DNA from: Acinetobacter sp. WCHA55
GTDB lineage: Bacteria > Pseudomonadota > Gammaproteobacteria > Pseudomonadales > Moraxellaceae
DNA length: 64,000 nt
NCBI RefSeq assembly: GCF_002165305.2
Contig: NZ_CP032286.1
Coordinates: forward strand, 2,294,001-2,358,000
Direction: 5' to 3'
The notes beneath the pieces were generated by a model. That model did no database searches. It was not told the origin of the DNA and saw nothing but the letters and a program-made list of their open reading frames with translations. Made by a program: the position numbers and the translations under genes. Positions 29,152 to 39,263 of the stretch are shown here, piece after piece (within the stretch, counting starts at the first letter, position 1; each line of letters opens with the position of its first letter).

Positions 29152-29673
29152 CTAGAGACGTGCAATATTCACCGCTGCTTGATCGATATGTTCTGCAATA
29201 GCACGAATTTGTTCAGCGCTCAGCTCACTGTGTTGTATCTTGAGCTTTAGGGAAGCTTTGAGATTTTCCATAGCACGTTTAATATCAAGATATTGTTCAT
29301 TATTTTGAATTTGTTTCCTCATATCGAAACGAGACAAGATCTTTTCTACGTTTGCTTGCTCAGCCTCAAGATGTTCCAAACCGAAGGCCGTTATATGGTA
29401 TTGCTTGCGTTCAGTACCATCTAACTCTACCTGAACAAACAGTTGCTCTTCTAAATAATTCAAGGTTGGATAGATCGTTCCTGCACTTGGGCAATACCCC
29501 CCTCCCACAATTTCACCCACCTCCTTTATGAGGTCATAGCCATATTTAGGTGCGAATGAAATGAGATGCAAGGCTAAAAGTTTCATCTGACCCGCTTCAA
29601 ATCGGCGCTGCTTACGTAATACTGGCGCTATTTCCAAATCAGTAAAGGGTTCAACTTTTTGTGCTTTAGCCAT
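29152..29673 (-). CDS. PadR-family transcriptional repressor
   Basis: A 173-residue regulator. The winged-helix region reads LISFAPKYGYDLIKEVGEIV and YCPSAGTIYPTLNYLEEQL, with the PadR wing VELDGTERKQYHITAFGLEHL. The C-terminal helices mediate dimerisation. It leads the operon with the DUF3861 and DUF2798 genes. An 18-bp perfect palindrome lies 23 bases upstream of the start and is a likely autoregulatory operator. Confidence 0.9.
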   Translation of the reverse strand: MAKAQKVEPFTDLEIAPVLRKQRRFEAGQMKLLALHLISFAPKYGYDLIKEVGEIVGGGYCPSAGTIYPTLNYLEEQLFVQVELDGTERKQYHITAFGLEHLEAEQANVEKILSRFDMRKQIQNNEQYLDIKRAMENLKASLKLKIQHSELSAEQIRAIAEHIDQAAVNIARL

Positions 29674-29695
29674 ACATAAGATAGAACTTTAAATA

Positions 29696-29713
29696 ATTAA
29701 GATATATCTTAAT
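29696..29713. promoter_or_regulatory. Probable PadR operator
   Basis: ATTAAGATATATCTTAAT is an exact 18-bp palindrome just upstream of the padR-like gene. PadR dimers bind such AT-rich dyads. The assignment rests on symmetry and position. Confidence 0.65.
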
Positions 29714-29920
29714 CAAATTTTTAATGATTGCAACCTCAAATCCTGAAATAGAACATCAAAATTTAATTTAAGATAAAATGGGTAACCGGGAAGGATTATT
29801 CGATATTTTTAGATAAGATTGCTGAACAGTTGCAATACCGCTAAAATTTAACCTATGTTGCATGCTCCCCCTCCTCAAGTGAACTCTAACAAATATCCTA
29901 AAATTCAGAATTAAATTAGA

Positions 29921-31087
29921 ATGACAGATCAACTCAGAAAAAAATTTGAAAACCTACAACTCAATGCTGGGCAAGGCAAGATCAGTGCATTTCTTTCTGT
30001 TTCCTTAGGCCTTTTGGGTATTTTTGCTGCTTTATGCTTTTTATTTCCAACTGTGTTCACCACACCAGAACTACGCCCGCTATATAGCAAACACTATGAT
30101 GTTTTCTACTATACCCTACTGTTCGGTATTGTTGTCAGTGCTGGTTTTGGTACCTACAGTGCGATCATTAAACAGAATAAATATGGTTTTTATGGTTTGT
30201 GTATCACCATTTTGGCAGCTGTTTTAGGTTGTGGCTTAATCAAAGCACCGACACTGCCTACGCTACCATTTTATGCAGGTTTTGATTATTTCGTTATTAC
30301 CTTAATCATCCTTGCTTTGGTTTTTATCCCGCTTGAAGGATTCTTTGCAAAAAATACTGAACAGAAAATCCTGCGCGTCGGCTGGGTCACAGACATGAAA
30401 TATTTCATGTTTAGCCATATTGGCATTCAGCTTTTTTCGTTTTTAACGGTTATGCCTATTCAATATTGGATTACGCATATTCCCAATAACCCAATAGTGC
30501 CTTATGTACAAGCGCAGCCTATCTGGTTGCAGTTTATTGAGCTATTGATTGTGGTGGACTTCACCACCTACTGGTTACATCGTGCGATGCATGAAGTGAA
30601 TTTCTTATGGCGCTTTCATGCCATTCACCATTCAACCGAACAAATGGACTGGCTAGCCTCTTCACGCTTACACATTGTTGAAGTGTTAATGACTCGTTTT
30701 ATCGCAACTTTACCAATTTTCTTGTTAGGCTTTCATACCTCTGCAGTCTTTGCTTATTTGGTCTTTATTTCTTTCCATGCCATTTTTATTCACTCCAATG
30801 TACGTTTCCGCTTTCCCTATCTGCGCTGGTTAATCGCAACGCCTGAATTCCATCACTGGCATCATTCTTCTGAAAAGCCTGCGATTGATAAAAACTATGC
30901 TGCCTTTATCCCCCTTTATGACGTGATTTTTAAGTCAATTTATATGCCCAATCATTTAGCCAGTGTATATGGTACAGTGGGCTATAAAATTCCTAACAGT
31001 TTTGTGAAGCAGTTTACGTGGCCATTTAAACGCTATGTGAATAAGTTGAAGAAGCGATTAAACAAAGACAATAATCCTTCTTCATAA
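29921..31087 (+). CDS. Membrane di-iron fatty-acid hydroxylase/sterol desaturase family protein
   Basis: A 388-residue integral membrane protein with four or more hydrophobic helices. The three histidine clusters of the family are present: HRAMHE, FHAIHHSTE, and HHWHHSSE near residue 310. They bind the di-iron centre that hydroxylates or desaturates lipids. The substrate is unknown. The ATG at 29921 has no strong ribosome site. A terminator follows at 31154. Confidence 0.9.
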   Translation: MTDQLRKKFENLQLNAGQGKISAFLSVSLGLLGIFAALCFLFPTVFTTPELRPLYSKHYDVFYYTLLFGIVVSAGFGTYSAIIKQNKYGFYGLCITILAAVLGCGLIKAPTLPTLPFYAGFDYFVITLIILALVFIPLEGFFAKNTEQKILRVGWVTDMKYFMFSHIGIQLFSFLTVMPIQYWITHIPNNPIVPYVQAQPIWLQFIELLIVVDFTTYWLHRAMHEVNFLWRFHAIHHSTEQMDWLASSRLHIVEVLMTRFIATLPIFLLGFHTSAVFAYLVFISFHAIFIHSNVRFRFPYLRWLIATPEFHHWHHSSEKPAIDKNYAAFIPLYDVIFKSIYMPNHLASVYGTVGYKIPNSFVKQFTWPFKRYVNKLKKRLNKDNNPSS

Positions 31088-31153
31088 AGCCTGTTAATTA
31101 GAAATCTAAATATTTTTAATCTTAACTCATTCCTCCACAATCAATACCAAATA

Positions 31154-31183
31154 GAAAACCTGTATCTCCGCAGGTTTTCTTTC
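31154..31183 (+). terminator. Terminator after the hydroxylase gene
   Basis: GAAAACCTG/CAGGTTTTC form a 9-bp stem with an 8-base loop, followed by a T-rich tail. Confidence 0.75.
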
Positions 31184-31213
31184 ATTTTCCAAACCTTGTA
31201 AATCGAACTTAAA

Positions 31214-31486
31214 TTACGCTCGCCCTTTAAATTCTTTTACCATACGATCACTCACGTCTTCTGGATAACACAGTGGCGCAGCACCACCTACTCGATTGTA
31301 AGCACTACGCTTACCACACCGACTTCCATTTCTTGCAGTATTGTAAGGACAAGGACAATTCTCCGAATACGCTTGTATCGATTGTTGAATAATTTTCTGC
31401 TTAATCGCTTCATCACTTTGGGTGATCTGTTTAGCATTAACACCCAAAGTTAAAGATAAACCAATAAATAATATTATTTTTTTCAT
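31214..31486 (-). CDS. Small secreted Cys-rich protein
   Basis: A 90-residue protein with a Sec signal (MKKIILFIGLSLTLGVNA) and a mature part with four cysteines in ENCPCPYNTARNGSRCGKRS and PLCYPEDV. The CPCPY...G..CG..SAY...GG segment looks like a conserved, disulfide-stabilised motif; short proteins with this motif occur in proteobacteria without known function. It stands alone, convergent with the hydroxylase gene. Confidence 0.65.
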   Translation of the reverse strand: MKKIILFIGLSLTLGVNAKQITQSDEAIKQKIIQQSIQAYSENCPCPYNTARNGSRCGKRSAYNRVGGAAPLCYPEDVSDRMVKEFKGRA

Positions 31487-31583
31487 AAAACCCCTTTACA
31501 AAAGAGGTATTCTATAGCACTCAATTTTTATTGAAATATCACATTATTTATTTGACTAATATTTAGACACCTAACATAAAATT

Positions 31584-31608
31584 AAAAAACCCACCTTACG
31601 GTGGGTTC
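31584..31608 (-). terminator. cysN terminator
   Basis: AACCCACC/GGTGGGTT around TTAC, T-run on the minus strand, 25 bases past cysN. Confidence 0.88.
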
Positions 31609-31630
31609 CTTTTCAAATTCGCTCAATCAG

Positions 31631-33247
31631 TTACAGACGAACCAATTCCACAATTTTTTCAGCCAGCTCTTCAACCGCATCTTGCGTAAATGAGACATCC
31701 GTACCGTCTACAAGGTCAGTCACCACAACCACACCTGTTTCACGTACTAGCGCAACCTGATCAGCAGTTAAACCAGCTTTCGCAATCGCAACCACACCTT
31801 GTTGAATTAACAAGTTCTCAAGTACTTGTGCATTTTCAAGTGCTTTCACAGATACAGTTACCGCAGCAGGTTTTTGACCTAAACGTGCAGCACGGTCTTC
31901 CGCTGTGACAGGGTTGCTATGAGCAGACCATTCCACAGACTCTTCCACCATACCCGCACCAATCGTCACGTTGTTTAAACGGTCGATGAAGATAAACGAA
32001 CCTGTATAACGGCTGTCTTGGTAACGATCAAATACCACAGGCGCATCAAACTCAACGGTGACATTGGCAATGGCGTTCAGCTCAAGGCTATCCACTTGCA
32101 CCTTTTCCAATGTGTTGACATTGGTACGGTAGTTAATTGCAGTTACTTTTGCAGGAACAGTTTGCGTGCCTACTTTTAAGTTATAAAGCTTACCAATCAC
32201 CAGTGGTTGATCTGCCATCCAGACCACAGTAGCATTCACTGAACGTGAAATTTCTGGCATCTTTTGATCTGCACGTACAAGTACGTTGCCGCGTGAAATA
32301 TCAATTTCGTCATTCAGCGTCAACGTCACCGCTTGACCTGCAACGGCACGCTCTAAGTTACCATCATAAGTAACAATTTCTTTGATCGTTGATGACTTAC
32401 CTGATGGTAAAGCCACGATTTTGTCGCCTACTGATACATCACCCAGCGCAACCGTACCGCAGAAACCACGGAAGTCGAGGTTTGGACGGTTTACATATTG
32501 CACAGGGAAACGGAAATCATTGGTCACTGAACTGCGGTTAATTTCTACCGACTCTAGCGTACCCATCAACGTTTCACCCGTGTACCACGGCGTATTTGGT
32601 GATTTATTCACTACATTATCGCCATTCAATGCTGAAATAGGCGTAAAGATAATGTTGCTTGGCTGACGATCACCCAATTGTGCGACAAAACTTGCATACT
32701 CAGTTTGAATTTCATTGAAGCGTGCTTCAGAAAATTCCACCAAGTCCATTTTGTTAATCGCAACAATAATGTTCTTAATGCCAAGTAAGCTTGCAATATA
32801 TGTATGACGACGTGTCTGAGTTTGTACACCATAACGCGCATCAATCAAGATAATCGCAAGATCACACGTCGACGCGCCAGTCGCCATGTTACGCGTATAT
32901 TGCTCATGCCCTGGTGTGTCAGCAATGATGAACTTACGTTTTTCAGTTGAGAAATAACGATAAGCTACATCAATGGTAATACCCTGTTCACGCTCAGCTT
33001 GTAGACCATCTACAAGCAGTGCCAAGTCAGGAGCATCACCTGTCGTACCGACTTTTTTAGAGTCGCGTGTCACCGCTTGCAATTGATCTTCATAAATCAA
33101 TTTTGAATCGTAAAGCAAACGACCAATTAAAGTTGACTTACCATCATCGACATTACCGCAAGTCAAAAAACGCAATAGGTCTTTATTTTCATGTTGTTTT
33201 AGATAGCCCAAGATATCTTGGCTAATCAGTTCTGATTGATGAGACAT
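31631..33247 (-). CDS. cysN: Sulfate adenylyltransferase GTPase subunit
   Basis: CysN uses GTP hydrolysis to drive APS synthesis by CysD, the first step of assimilatory sulfate reduction. The GTPase motifs are GNVDDGKST (31-39), DTPGHEQY and NKMD, followed by EF-Tu-like beta domains. At 538 residues it is longer than E. coli CysN, with an extra C-terminal segment (about 60 residues) that is not an APS-kinase fusion because no second P-loop is seen. cysD lies upstream on the same strand across a 150-base repeat-bearing gap. Confidence 0.95.
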   Translation of the reverse strand: MSHQSELISQDILGYLKQHENKDLLRFLTCGNVDDGKSTLIGRLLYDSKLIYEDQLQAVTRDSKKVGTTGDAPDLALLVDGLQAEREQGITIDVAYRYFSTEKRKFIIADTPGHEQYTRNMATGASTCDLAIILIDARYGVQTQTRRHTYIASLLGIKNIIVAINKMDLVEFSEARFNEIQTEYASFVAQLGDRQPSNIIFTPISALNGDNVVNKSPNTPWYTGETLMGTLESVEINRSSVTNDFRFPVQYVNRPNLDFRGFCGTVALGDVSVGDKIVALPSGKSSTIKEIVTYDGNLERAVAGQAVTLTLNDEIDISRGNVLVRADQKMPEISRSVNATVVWMADQPLVIGKLYNLKVGTQTVPAKVTAINYRTNVNTLEKVQVDSLELNAIANVTVEFDAPVVFDRYQDSRYTGSFIFIDRLNNVTIGAGMVEESVEWSAHSNPVTAEDRAARLGQKPAAVTVSVKALENAQVLENLLIQQGVVAIAKAGLTADQVALVRETGVVVVTDLVDGTDVSFTQDAVEELAEKIVELVRL

Positions 33248-33302
33248 TGCTCAAAACTCCACATATTCTTTAGAAATCGGTTTTAATCTCTTTAATCCCT
33301 CA

Positions 33303-33390
33303 AAATCTCCCTTTGTTAAGGGAGACTTTCCCCTTTACAAAAGAAGGGCTTTTCTCCTCTCTTAGAAAAAGAGAGGTTGGGAGAGATTTA
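33303..33390. repeat. Palindromic intergenic repeat inside the cysD-cysN unit
   Basis: It contains nested inverted repeats. TCTCCCTT and AAGGGAGA form the first, CCCCTT and AAGGG(C) the second, and CTCTCTT with AAGAGAG the third. Ends resembling AAATCTCCC and GGGAGAGATTT frame the block. Related intergenic blocks are common in Acinetobacter genomes. It separates cysD from cysN. Confidence 0.6.
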
Positions 33391-33397
33391 TCAACAG

Positions 33398-34312
33398 TTA
33401 GAAATAACCTTCTTGCTTTTTCTTTTCCATCGAGCCTGCTTCATCATGGTCAATCATACGACCTTGGCGTTCAGAGCTGGTTGCAAGCAACATTTCTTGG
33501 ATAATTTCAGGTAGGGTATTTGCCGTTGACTCAACTGCACCCGTAAGTGGGTAACAACCAAGTGTACGGAAACGTACCGATTTCATTTGTGGAATTTCGC
33601 CTTCCTTTAAAGGCATACGTTCATCATCAACCATAATCAGTGTGCCACTACGCTCAACCACAGGACGTTCTGCAGCTAAATAAAGTGGAACCAATGGAAT
33701 ACTTTCCAAGTAAATGTATTGCCAAATATCAAGCTCAGTCCAGTTTGATAAAGGGAATACACGAATACTTTCACCTTTGTTTACTTTACCGTTGTAAAGA
33801 TTCCAAAGTTCAGGACGCTGGTTTTTTGGGTCCCAACGGTGTTTCGAGTCACGGAATGAATAAACACGCTCTTTCGCACGTGATTTTTCTTCGTCACGAC
33901 GCGCACCACCAAATGCCGCATCAAAACCATATTTATCAAGCGCTTGTTTTAAGCCTTGGGTTTTCATGATGTCGGTATATTTTGAGCTACCATGGTCAAA
34001 TGGGTTAATGCCTGCATCTTTCCCTTCTTTGTTTTGATGTACGATCAAATCAAAGCCATGTGTTTTTGCCATGTTGTCGCGGAAAGCAATCATGTCTTTA
34101 AATTTCCAGCCCGTGTCTACATGTAGAAGCGGAAATGGAAGCTTGGCAGGATAGAACGCTTTGAGCGCCAGATGCAGCATGACTGCTGAATCCTTACCAA
34201 TAGAATAAAGCATCACTGGGTTTTCAAACTCAGCAGCTACTTCGCGGATAATATGAATACTCTCAGCTTCAAGCTGTTTAAGATGAGTAAGTCTTTCCTC
34301 ATTTAATGACAT
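33398..34312 (-). CDS. cysD: Sulfate adenylyltransferase subunit 2
   Basis: CysD is the catalytic ATP sulfurylase subunit, an N-type ATP pyrophosphatase that makes APS from sulfate and ATP. The PP-loop SIGKDS is at residues 37-42, followed by LHVDTGWKF and the [16 protein letters not shown] segment. ATG 34312 (MSLNEERL) was chosen over the upstream TTG 34324. It pairs with cysN downstream. Confidence 0.96.
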   Translation of the reverse strand: MSLNEERLTHLKQLEAESIHIIREVAAEFENPVMLYSIGKDSAVMLHLALKAFYPAKLPFPLLHVDTGWKFKDMIAFRDNMAKTHGFDLIVHQNKEGKDAGINPFDHGSSKYTDIMKTQGLKQALDKYGFDAAFGGARRDEEKSRAKERVYSFRDSKHRWDPKNQRPELWNLYNGKVNKGESIRVFPLSNWTELDIWQYIYLESIPLVPLYLAAERPVVERSGTLIMVDDERMPLKEGEIPQMKSVRFRTLGCYPLTGAVESTANTLPEIIQEMLLATSSERQGRMIDHDEAGSMEKKKQEGYF

Positions 34313-34751
34313 TGACAGCACCAACTCACAAAAATCGTGTACTTATTACACATGTAAAAATATATATGCATTATAAAGATTTAGTTATACACACTATTGC
34401 TTGTTTTATTATATTTATATGCAAAAACATCATATAAAACAAAATTGATAAGCCCTATTAGTTTTATTCAACAACTCTAACATTTAAAATAAACCTAGAT
34501 ATTACATCGGCTTCATTCAAAGTATGAAGCCAATTTACCAATCCACGCATCGATTCCCCCTCTAGTTTTCTACTGGGGAATACATCAACAAATACCTAAA
34601 TCACTTTAATTTACGGTCTGTGCATCTAATTCAACAAATCTTAGCCTAAAAGACGAAAAATCTCGATTTAGTCGAGTTTATTGGTTTTCAATATCAACAT
34701 CATAACCAAAAATGTGGATTCTAATTACCCTCGGATTAATCCGTAGAACAT
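34313..34751. other. Intergenic region upstream of cysD
   Basis: About 440 AT-rich bases. It should hold the cysD promoter and possibly a CysB site, but I see no clear one, and no gene. Confidence 0.55.
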
Positions 34752-34777
34752 AAAAAACCCGCAATGAATGCGGGTTC
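34752..34777 (-). terminator. Terminator of the Wzi-like gene
   Basis: AACCCGCA/TGCGGGTT around a 4-base loop, T-run on the minus strand, 14 bases past the stop. Confidence 0.88.
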
Positions 34778-34790
34778 TATCTCTCAAATA

Positions 34791-36236
34791 TTAATAATGA
34801 AAAACGCGCTTATCCAAAGGTATTTCTATACCAATCGATGCACCCGCATCATTACCATGTAAGTCAGAATCACTGAACCAACCATTAATTTTGACTGGTA
34901 GATATGGTCTCATGTAATGTGACCAAGTTAAATCGATAGCTTTAATATCATCCGTTTCAGGAAAGGCTACATTGGTAGTACGACCAGATTGATTAACTTT
35001 CGCAAATAATAATCGACCATTTAGACGGTTCATTGTATCGAATCGAATATCTCCCCCCACAGATACCATTTCACCATCTCCACCCATAGCATGACCTAAC
35101 GGGAAACCATGCTGATAGTAACCATCAGTATAAGTTGTATGATTATATGAAACCCCTAGCGCATCACCGTTGGTACGTGTATCGGCCCATTCTGTATAAA
35201 GTTGATAAGGCATGTTTTTAAAAGATGACGAATAATCCACGCCAGCAAGATACATTTTTTTAGAAGGTAAACCACCAGCTTCATCTTCACCTACATATTG
35301 ACCATACAGACTCATAGGTATATTCAAAAACTGCTGAAAATTTAATCGAGCGTCAAATCCAGCAACCTGATTAGATGGATCTGGTTCTCCTGTACCGCCA
35401 TTATCCTTGTTTCCAATAATGGCATCCCAGAATGAGCTAAAACTTTCTGGTCGCCCCTCTCCCCCCCACTGAAATGCACGGGAGGCACCCAATTCTAAAT
35501 AAGGAAGAGGCTGAGCTGTAATACGTAGACCTACTAATTTTGTATCTGGAATGGCTGAGTAGTCATCCAATTGACCTGCAAATGCTTGATATTGCCACGG
35601 GCCAATCCATGACAACCATTTTGTTTCAAAAGCTGATTGATCTGCACGCTGGGCGGTAAACCCATAGACTGGGCGACTCGCATCACCTCGTAGAAGACTC
35701 CCATCATGACCAGGCCCCCAATATGTCGGTATCTGGCCAGCAATCAACCATTGATTCCACAATTTCCCAGCGATGTAAGATCCTTCAACATTAACGTCTT
35801 GATCGTTGTCAATTTGTGGGTCTTTTTCTCCATTCACTCTAAGGCGAACATCCCAGTTTTCACCACCAGCATTAAATTCCAAACCTGCTTGGTACTGTGC
35901 TTTTTCTTGATCCCCGAAAGCCTGCGGAATTTGTTTTTGGTCACTCTCTGCAAATAAACGCGCTTTAAACATCGCGTTCTCACGATCGAGATGAGCTCGC
36001 ACTGACTCAATAACTTTCTGCTGAGCAGGAGTCGCTACTTTAGCCTGAGACAATACTCTTTGAATTTCATCACCGCTCATTGGCCATGTAGATGTGCTAA
36101 TTTGAATCACACCCTGCTGATTTAACCAGTTTAGATCCGTTCTTAAATTTTGATCATTTAAAACGAGACCTTGAGCAAAGATACTCGTTGTTGCACCCAT
36201 TAGCACAGCAATTGCAAGTGTTTTTTTTAGAAACAT
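34791..36236 (-). CDS. Wzi-family capsule-assembly outer-membrane protein
   Basis: A 481-residue beta-barrel with a Sec signal (MFLKKTLAIAVLMGATTSIFA). The N-terminal helical plug-like region (ISTSTWPMSGDEIQRVLSQA) precedes a barrel rich in paired aromatic strands, with the family segment IPTYWGPGHDGSLLRGDASR. Wzi anchors capsule at the surface in Klebsiella. The match here is to the broad capsule-assembly Wzi family, and no capsule genes adjoin, so another surface role is possible. Confidence 0.88.
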   Translation of the reverse strand: MFLKKTLAIAVLMGATTSIFAQGLVLNDQNLRTDLNWLNQQGVIQISTSTWPMSGDEIQRVLSQAKVATPAQQKVIESVRAHLDRENAMFKARLFAESDQKQIPQAFGDQEKAQYQAGLEFNAGGENWDVRLRVNGEKDPQIDNDQDVNVEGSYIAGKLWNQWLIAGQIPTYWGPGHDGSLLRGDASRPVYGFTAQRADQSAFETKWLSWIGPWQYQAFAGQLDDYSAIPDTKLVGLRITAQPLPYLELGASRAFQWGGEGRPESFSSFWDAIIGNKDNGGTGEPDPSNQVAGFDARLNFQQFLNIPMSLYGQYVGEDEAGGLPSKKMYLAGVDYSSSFKNMPYQLYTEWADTRTNGDALGVSYNHTTYTDGYYQHGFPLGHAMGGDGEMVSVGGDIRFDTMNRLNGRLLFAKVNQSGRTTNVAFPETDDIKAIDLTWSHYMRPYLPVKINGWFSDSDLHGNDAGASIGIEIPLDKRVFHY

Positions 36237-36332
36237 TCCGTTTTATTCTCAGGACTTAAAGCTAAGTGTTACCTTATTTTTTTTATCTCTTTTTTTCAAG
36301 CTTTTCTATTTAGTAATGTTGTAAAGATCAAT

Positions 36333-36361
36333 AAAAAGCCCGCAATAATGCGGGCTTTTAT
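36333..36361 (-). terminator. lysS terminator
   Basis: AAAAGCCCGCA/TGCGGGCTTTT with a short loop and T-run on the minus strand, 15 bases after lysS. Confidence 0.9.
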
Positions 36362-36374
36362 GTTCATATCAAAC

Positions 36375-37901
36375 TTAGTTTTTATGACGCATATGTGGGA
36401 ACAGAATTACATCACGAATACTTGCTGCATTAGCAAATAACATGACTAAACGGTCAATACCAATACCCTCACCTGCTGTTGGAGGTAAACCATATTCAAG
36501 CGCTTCAACAAAGTCTGCATCATAGTGCATTGCTTCATCATCGCCTGCGTCTTTTTCTGAAACCTGAGCTTGGAAACGTTCAGCCTGGTCGATCGGGTCA
36601 TTCAACTCTGAGAAACCATTCGCAAGTTCACGGCCACCAATAAAGAACTCAAAACGGTCCGTAATGTGTGGGTTATGATCATTGCGACGTGCCAATGGCG
36701 AAGTTTCAGCTGGATATTCTGTAATGAAAGTCGGTTGACGTAACTGCGTTTCAACAGTCTCTTCAAATACGATGGTTTGAAGTTTGCCCAAACCAAAACC
36801 TGGTTTTACTTGCTCTTTCAGTTCTTCTTGCACAAATTTTGCCAAGAACTCACGATCATTGACATTTTCAGGTGTGAACTGTGGATTGTGCGCAAGAATG
36901 GCATCAAACATCGAGATTTTATTGAATGGGCCTTTGAAGCTATACACTTCTTCACCATAAGGCACATCTGTTGAACCCAAGATGTCGAGTGCTAAACGTT
37001 CAAGCATATTTTCAGTCAGTTCCATCAAGTCTTTATAGTCTGCATAAGCTTGATAGAATTCAATCATGGTGAATTCTGGGTTGTGACGCGTCGAAACACC
37101 TTCGTTACGGAAGTTACGGTTAATTTCAAACACACGCTCAAAACCACCAACAACCAAACGCTTCAAGTAAAGCTCAGGTGCGATACGTAAGAAAAGTGGC
37201 ATATCCAAAGCATTATGATGTGTTTCAAATGGACGCGCTGACGCTCCACCAGGAATCACATGCATCATTGGTGTTTCTACTTCCATGAAGCGCTGTTCAG
37301 TTAAGAACGCACGAATGCCTGAAACCACTTTGGCACGAATTTCAAAAGTCTTACGTGTTTCTTCATTCACAATCAGGTCAAGATAACGCTTACGATATTT
37401 AACTTCAGTGTCATTTAGACCATGGAATTTATCTGGAAGCGGACGAAGCGACTTGGTTAAAAGTTCAAAATGTTCGATATGCACATAAAGATCACCTTTA
37501 CCTGAACGACCGATATAACCTTTCACCGCGATAATATCGCCAAGATCTAAGCTCTTAATGGTTTCTAAAGTTTCTGGTGCTAATTCTTTACGCGCCACAT
37601 ATAACTGGATACGACCCGTCATATCTTGAATCACGATGAATGAGCCACGGTTCAACATCACACGACCCGCTACTGACACATAAACATGCTCTGCTGCTTC
37701 AATTTCTTCTTTGCTTTTGTCTGCAAATTGATCTTGTAAGTCTTGCGCATAATGTTCACGTTTAAACGTGTTTGGCCATGGGCTAGTGCCCGCTTGTTTG
37801 GCTTGATCTTCAATCTGCTTTAACTTGGCATGACGCTGTGCAATTAAATCGTTTTCGGAAATGGCTTGTTCAGAAGTCGATTGAGCGTTTTGTTGCGTCA
37901 T
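36375..37901 (-). CDS. lysS: Lysyl-tRNA synthetase, class II
   Basis: A 508-residue enzyme that charges tRNA-Lys. An N-terminal OB-fold anticodon domain ([14 protein letters not shown]...) precedes the class II core: motif 2 [20 protein letters not shown] and motif 3 [11 protein letters not shown]. The N-terminal Gln-rich lead is a little longer than in E. coli. It is transcribed alone. Confidence 0.97.
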   Translation of the reverse strand: MTQQNAQSTSEQAISENDLIAQRHAKLKQIEDQAKQAGTSPWPNTFKREHYAQDLQDQFADKSKEEIEAAEHVYVSVAGRVMLNRGSFIVIQDMTGRIQLYVARKELAPETLETIKSLDLGDIIAVKGYIGRSGKGDLYVHIEHFELLTKSLRPLPDKFHGLNDTEVKYRKRYLDLIVNEETRKTFEIRAKVVSGIRAFLTEQRFMEVETPMMHVIPGGASARPFETHHNALDMPLFLRIAPELYLKRLVVGGFERVFEINRNFRNEGVSTRHNPEFTMIEFYQAYADYKDLMELTENMLERLALDILGSTDVPYGEEVYSFKGPFNKISMFDAILAHNPQFTPENVNDREFLAKFVQEELKEQVKPGFGLGKLQTIVFEETVETQLRQPTFITEYPAETSPLARRNDHNPHITDRFEFFIGGRELANGFSELNDPIDQAERFQAQVSEKDAGDDEAMHYDADFVEALEYGLPPTAGEGIGIDRLVMLFANAASIRDVILFPHMRHKN

Positions 37902-38178
37902 CTCTGCCTCGTATATGTATTAAAAAACGGAAGTTACATAGCATAGCAGAATTCCAGACGAATGAGCATCATCAAAAACCGCGAGGTATATAAAAAAGTA
38001 TACATCCTGTTTATTTCAGAGCTAAGACACCCACCGTATAAAAGGTCTGTCTATTTCTTAGACCAAAAGCTAACTTCTTTTCACTGTTAATCCCTCTACA
38101 ATGGGTACTATAAATCGTGGAAAAGTAAACTTTTTCCACTCATAAAATAATTGAGTATTTTTAATTGAATGATAAATC

Positions 38179-38685
38179 ATGAGCAGATGCGAATCTAAAA
38201 TTTTGTTTTTGCATGGATTAGACTCCTCGCGCGAGTCCACTAAATTCCATGCCATTGATGCAAAGCAGAAATTTTGTATCGATATCGATTATCGCTATCT
38301 CAATTTTTCTACCGTAGCTAGTTTCTACGACGATATTATTGAAAAAATAAAACCTGAGATTATTGTTGGGCATTGTATTGGTGCGTATTGGGCATTGAAA
38401 ATGTCCCTGCTTCATCAAATTCCATGTGTGATAGCCAACCCACGATTAGCCCCTGACTTTCGCGATGATTACCCGAGCATTAATGATACTGACTTAGATC
38501 ACAATGTACCGCAAGTGGCCTATTTGGAGCTGGGAGATGAATTAATCGATATGTATGCAGCACAGGAAATTTTAGAAAATTATATGTTGATTCAAGCAGT
38601 TGAAGGTGGACATCACCGACTACTTAAACCAGAAAATATTAATCAACTGATTGAACATCTAGAACAACAATATTTGTATAAATAA
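38179..38685 (+). CDS. YqiA/UPF0227-like alpha/beta hydrolase with Cys nucleophile
   Basis: A 168-residue compact alpha/beta hydrolase. The oxyanion segment LFLHGLDSS (9-17) and the nucleophile elbow G64-H-C66-I-G68 are visible. Acid and base candidates are Asp in LGDELID and His in GGHHR. In YqiA-type esterases the elbow residue is Ser; here it is Cys. The reaction is therefore uncertain. It may be a thioester or lactone hydrolase, or inactive. It converges on apt across a shared terminator. Confidence 0.78.
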   Translation: MSRCESKILFLHGLDSSRESTKFHAIDAKQKFCIDIDYRYLNFSTVASFYDDIIEKIKPEIIVGHCIGAYWALKMSLLHQIPCVIANPRLAPDFRDDYPSINDTDLDHNVPQVAYLELGDELIDMYAAQEILENYMLIQAVEGGHHRLLKPENINQLIEHLEQQYLYK

Positions 38686-38714
38686 AAAAGCCTTGGAGTT
38701 TCCAAGGCTTTTTT
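38684..38714. terminator. Bidirectional terminator
   Basis: AAAAAAGCCTTGG and CCAAGGCTTTTTT around AGTTT, shared by the hydrolase gene and apt. Confidence 0.92.
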
Positions 38715-38720
38715 ATCTGC

Positions 38721-39263
38721 TTATGCCGCAACAGATTCTGGTTTCGATTTGTCATCTAACACTGACCAAATCGTTAAACCTAAGTCAGTATGCAAATCAG
38801 GCAAATCAAGAAAAATACTAGCACCGAGTACTTCATGATTACATTTTGCCACCAGCTGTTTAACGGCTTTTAAAGTACCGCCTGTCGCTAAAACATCATC
38901 CACAATAATCACTTTTTGCGATGGCGTATTGGCTGCCATTTCTAAACGGTCTAAACCGTATTCCAAACTATAACCCACACCCACGACTGGTGGTGGCAGC
39001 TTGCCTGCTTTGCGTACCAGCAATAAACCTTTGCCCAAACGTTGTGCAAGCAAGCTTGCAAGTACAAAGCCACGCGCTTCTACAGCAACAAAACTGTCTA
39101 CTTCCGCTAACTGCTCCTCAGGAATACTTGCAATTAACGCATCGGTTAAAGGCTCAATATTGCTCATAAACAATGGCGTTAAATCGAAGAAGCAAATCCC
39201 AGGTTTTGGAAAATCTTGGACCGTACGAATGTGCGACCACAACGTTGTAGACAAGTTGTTCAT
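38721..39263 (-). CDS. apt: Adenine phosphoribosyltransferase
   Basis: A 180-residue salvage enzyme making AMP from adenine and PRPP. The PRPP-binding motif VIIVDDVLATGGT is at 118-130, with VEARGFVLASLLAQRLG before it and the flexible-loop RKAGKLPPPV. N-terminal residues FPKPGICFFDLTPLF are typical. It is transcribed alone; no clear ribosome site precedes ATG 39263, so the start could be internal. Confidence 0.94.
   Translation of the reverse strand: MNNLSTTLWSHIRTVQDFPKPGICFFDLTPLFMSNIEPLTDALIASIPEEQLAEVDSFVAVEARGFVLASLLAQRLGKGLLLVRKAGKLPPPVVGVGYSLEYGLDRLEMAANTPSQKVIIVDDVLATGGTLKAVKQLVAKCNHEVLGASIFLDLPDLHTDLGLTIWSVLDDKSKPESVAA

Noticed and set aside
31631..33247. CysN-CysC fusion
   Set aside because: The protein is longer than E. 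coli CysN, but no second P-loop of an APS kinase is present.
33303..33390. CRISPR array
   Set aside because: The short repeats are inverted rather than direct and there are no regular spacers.
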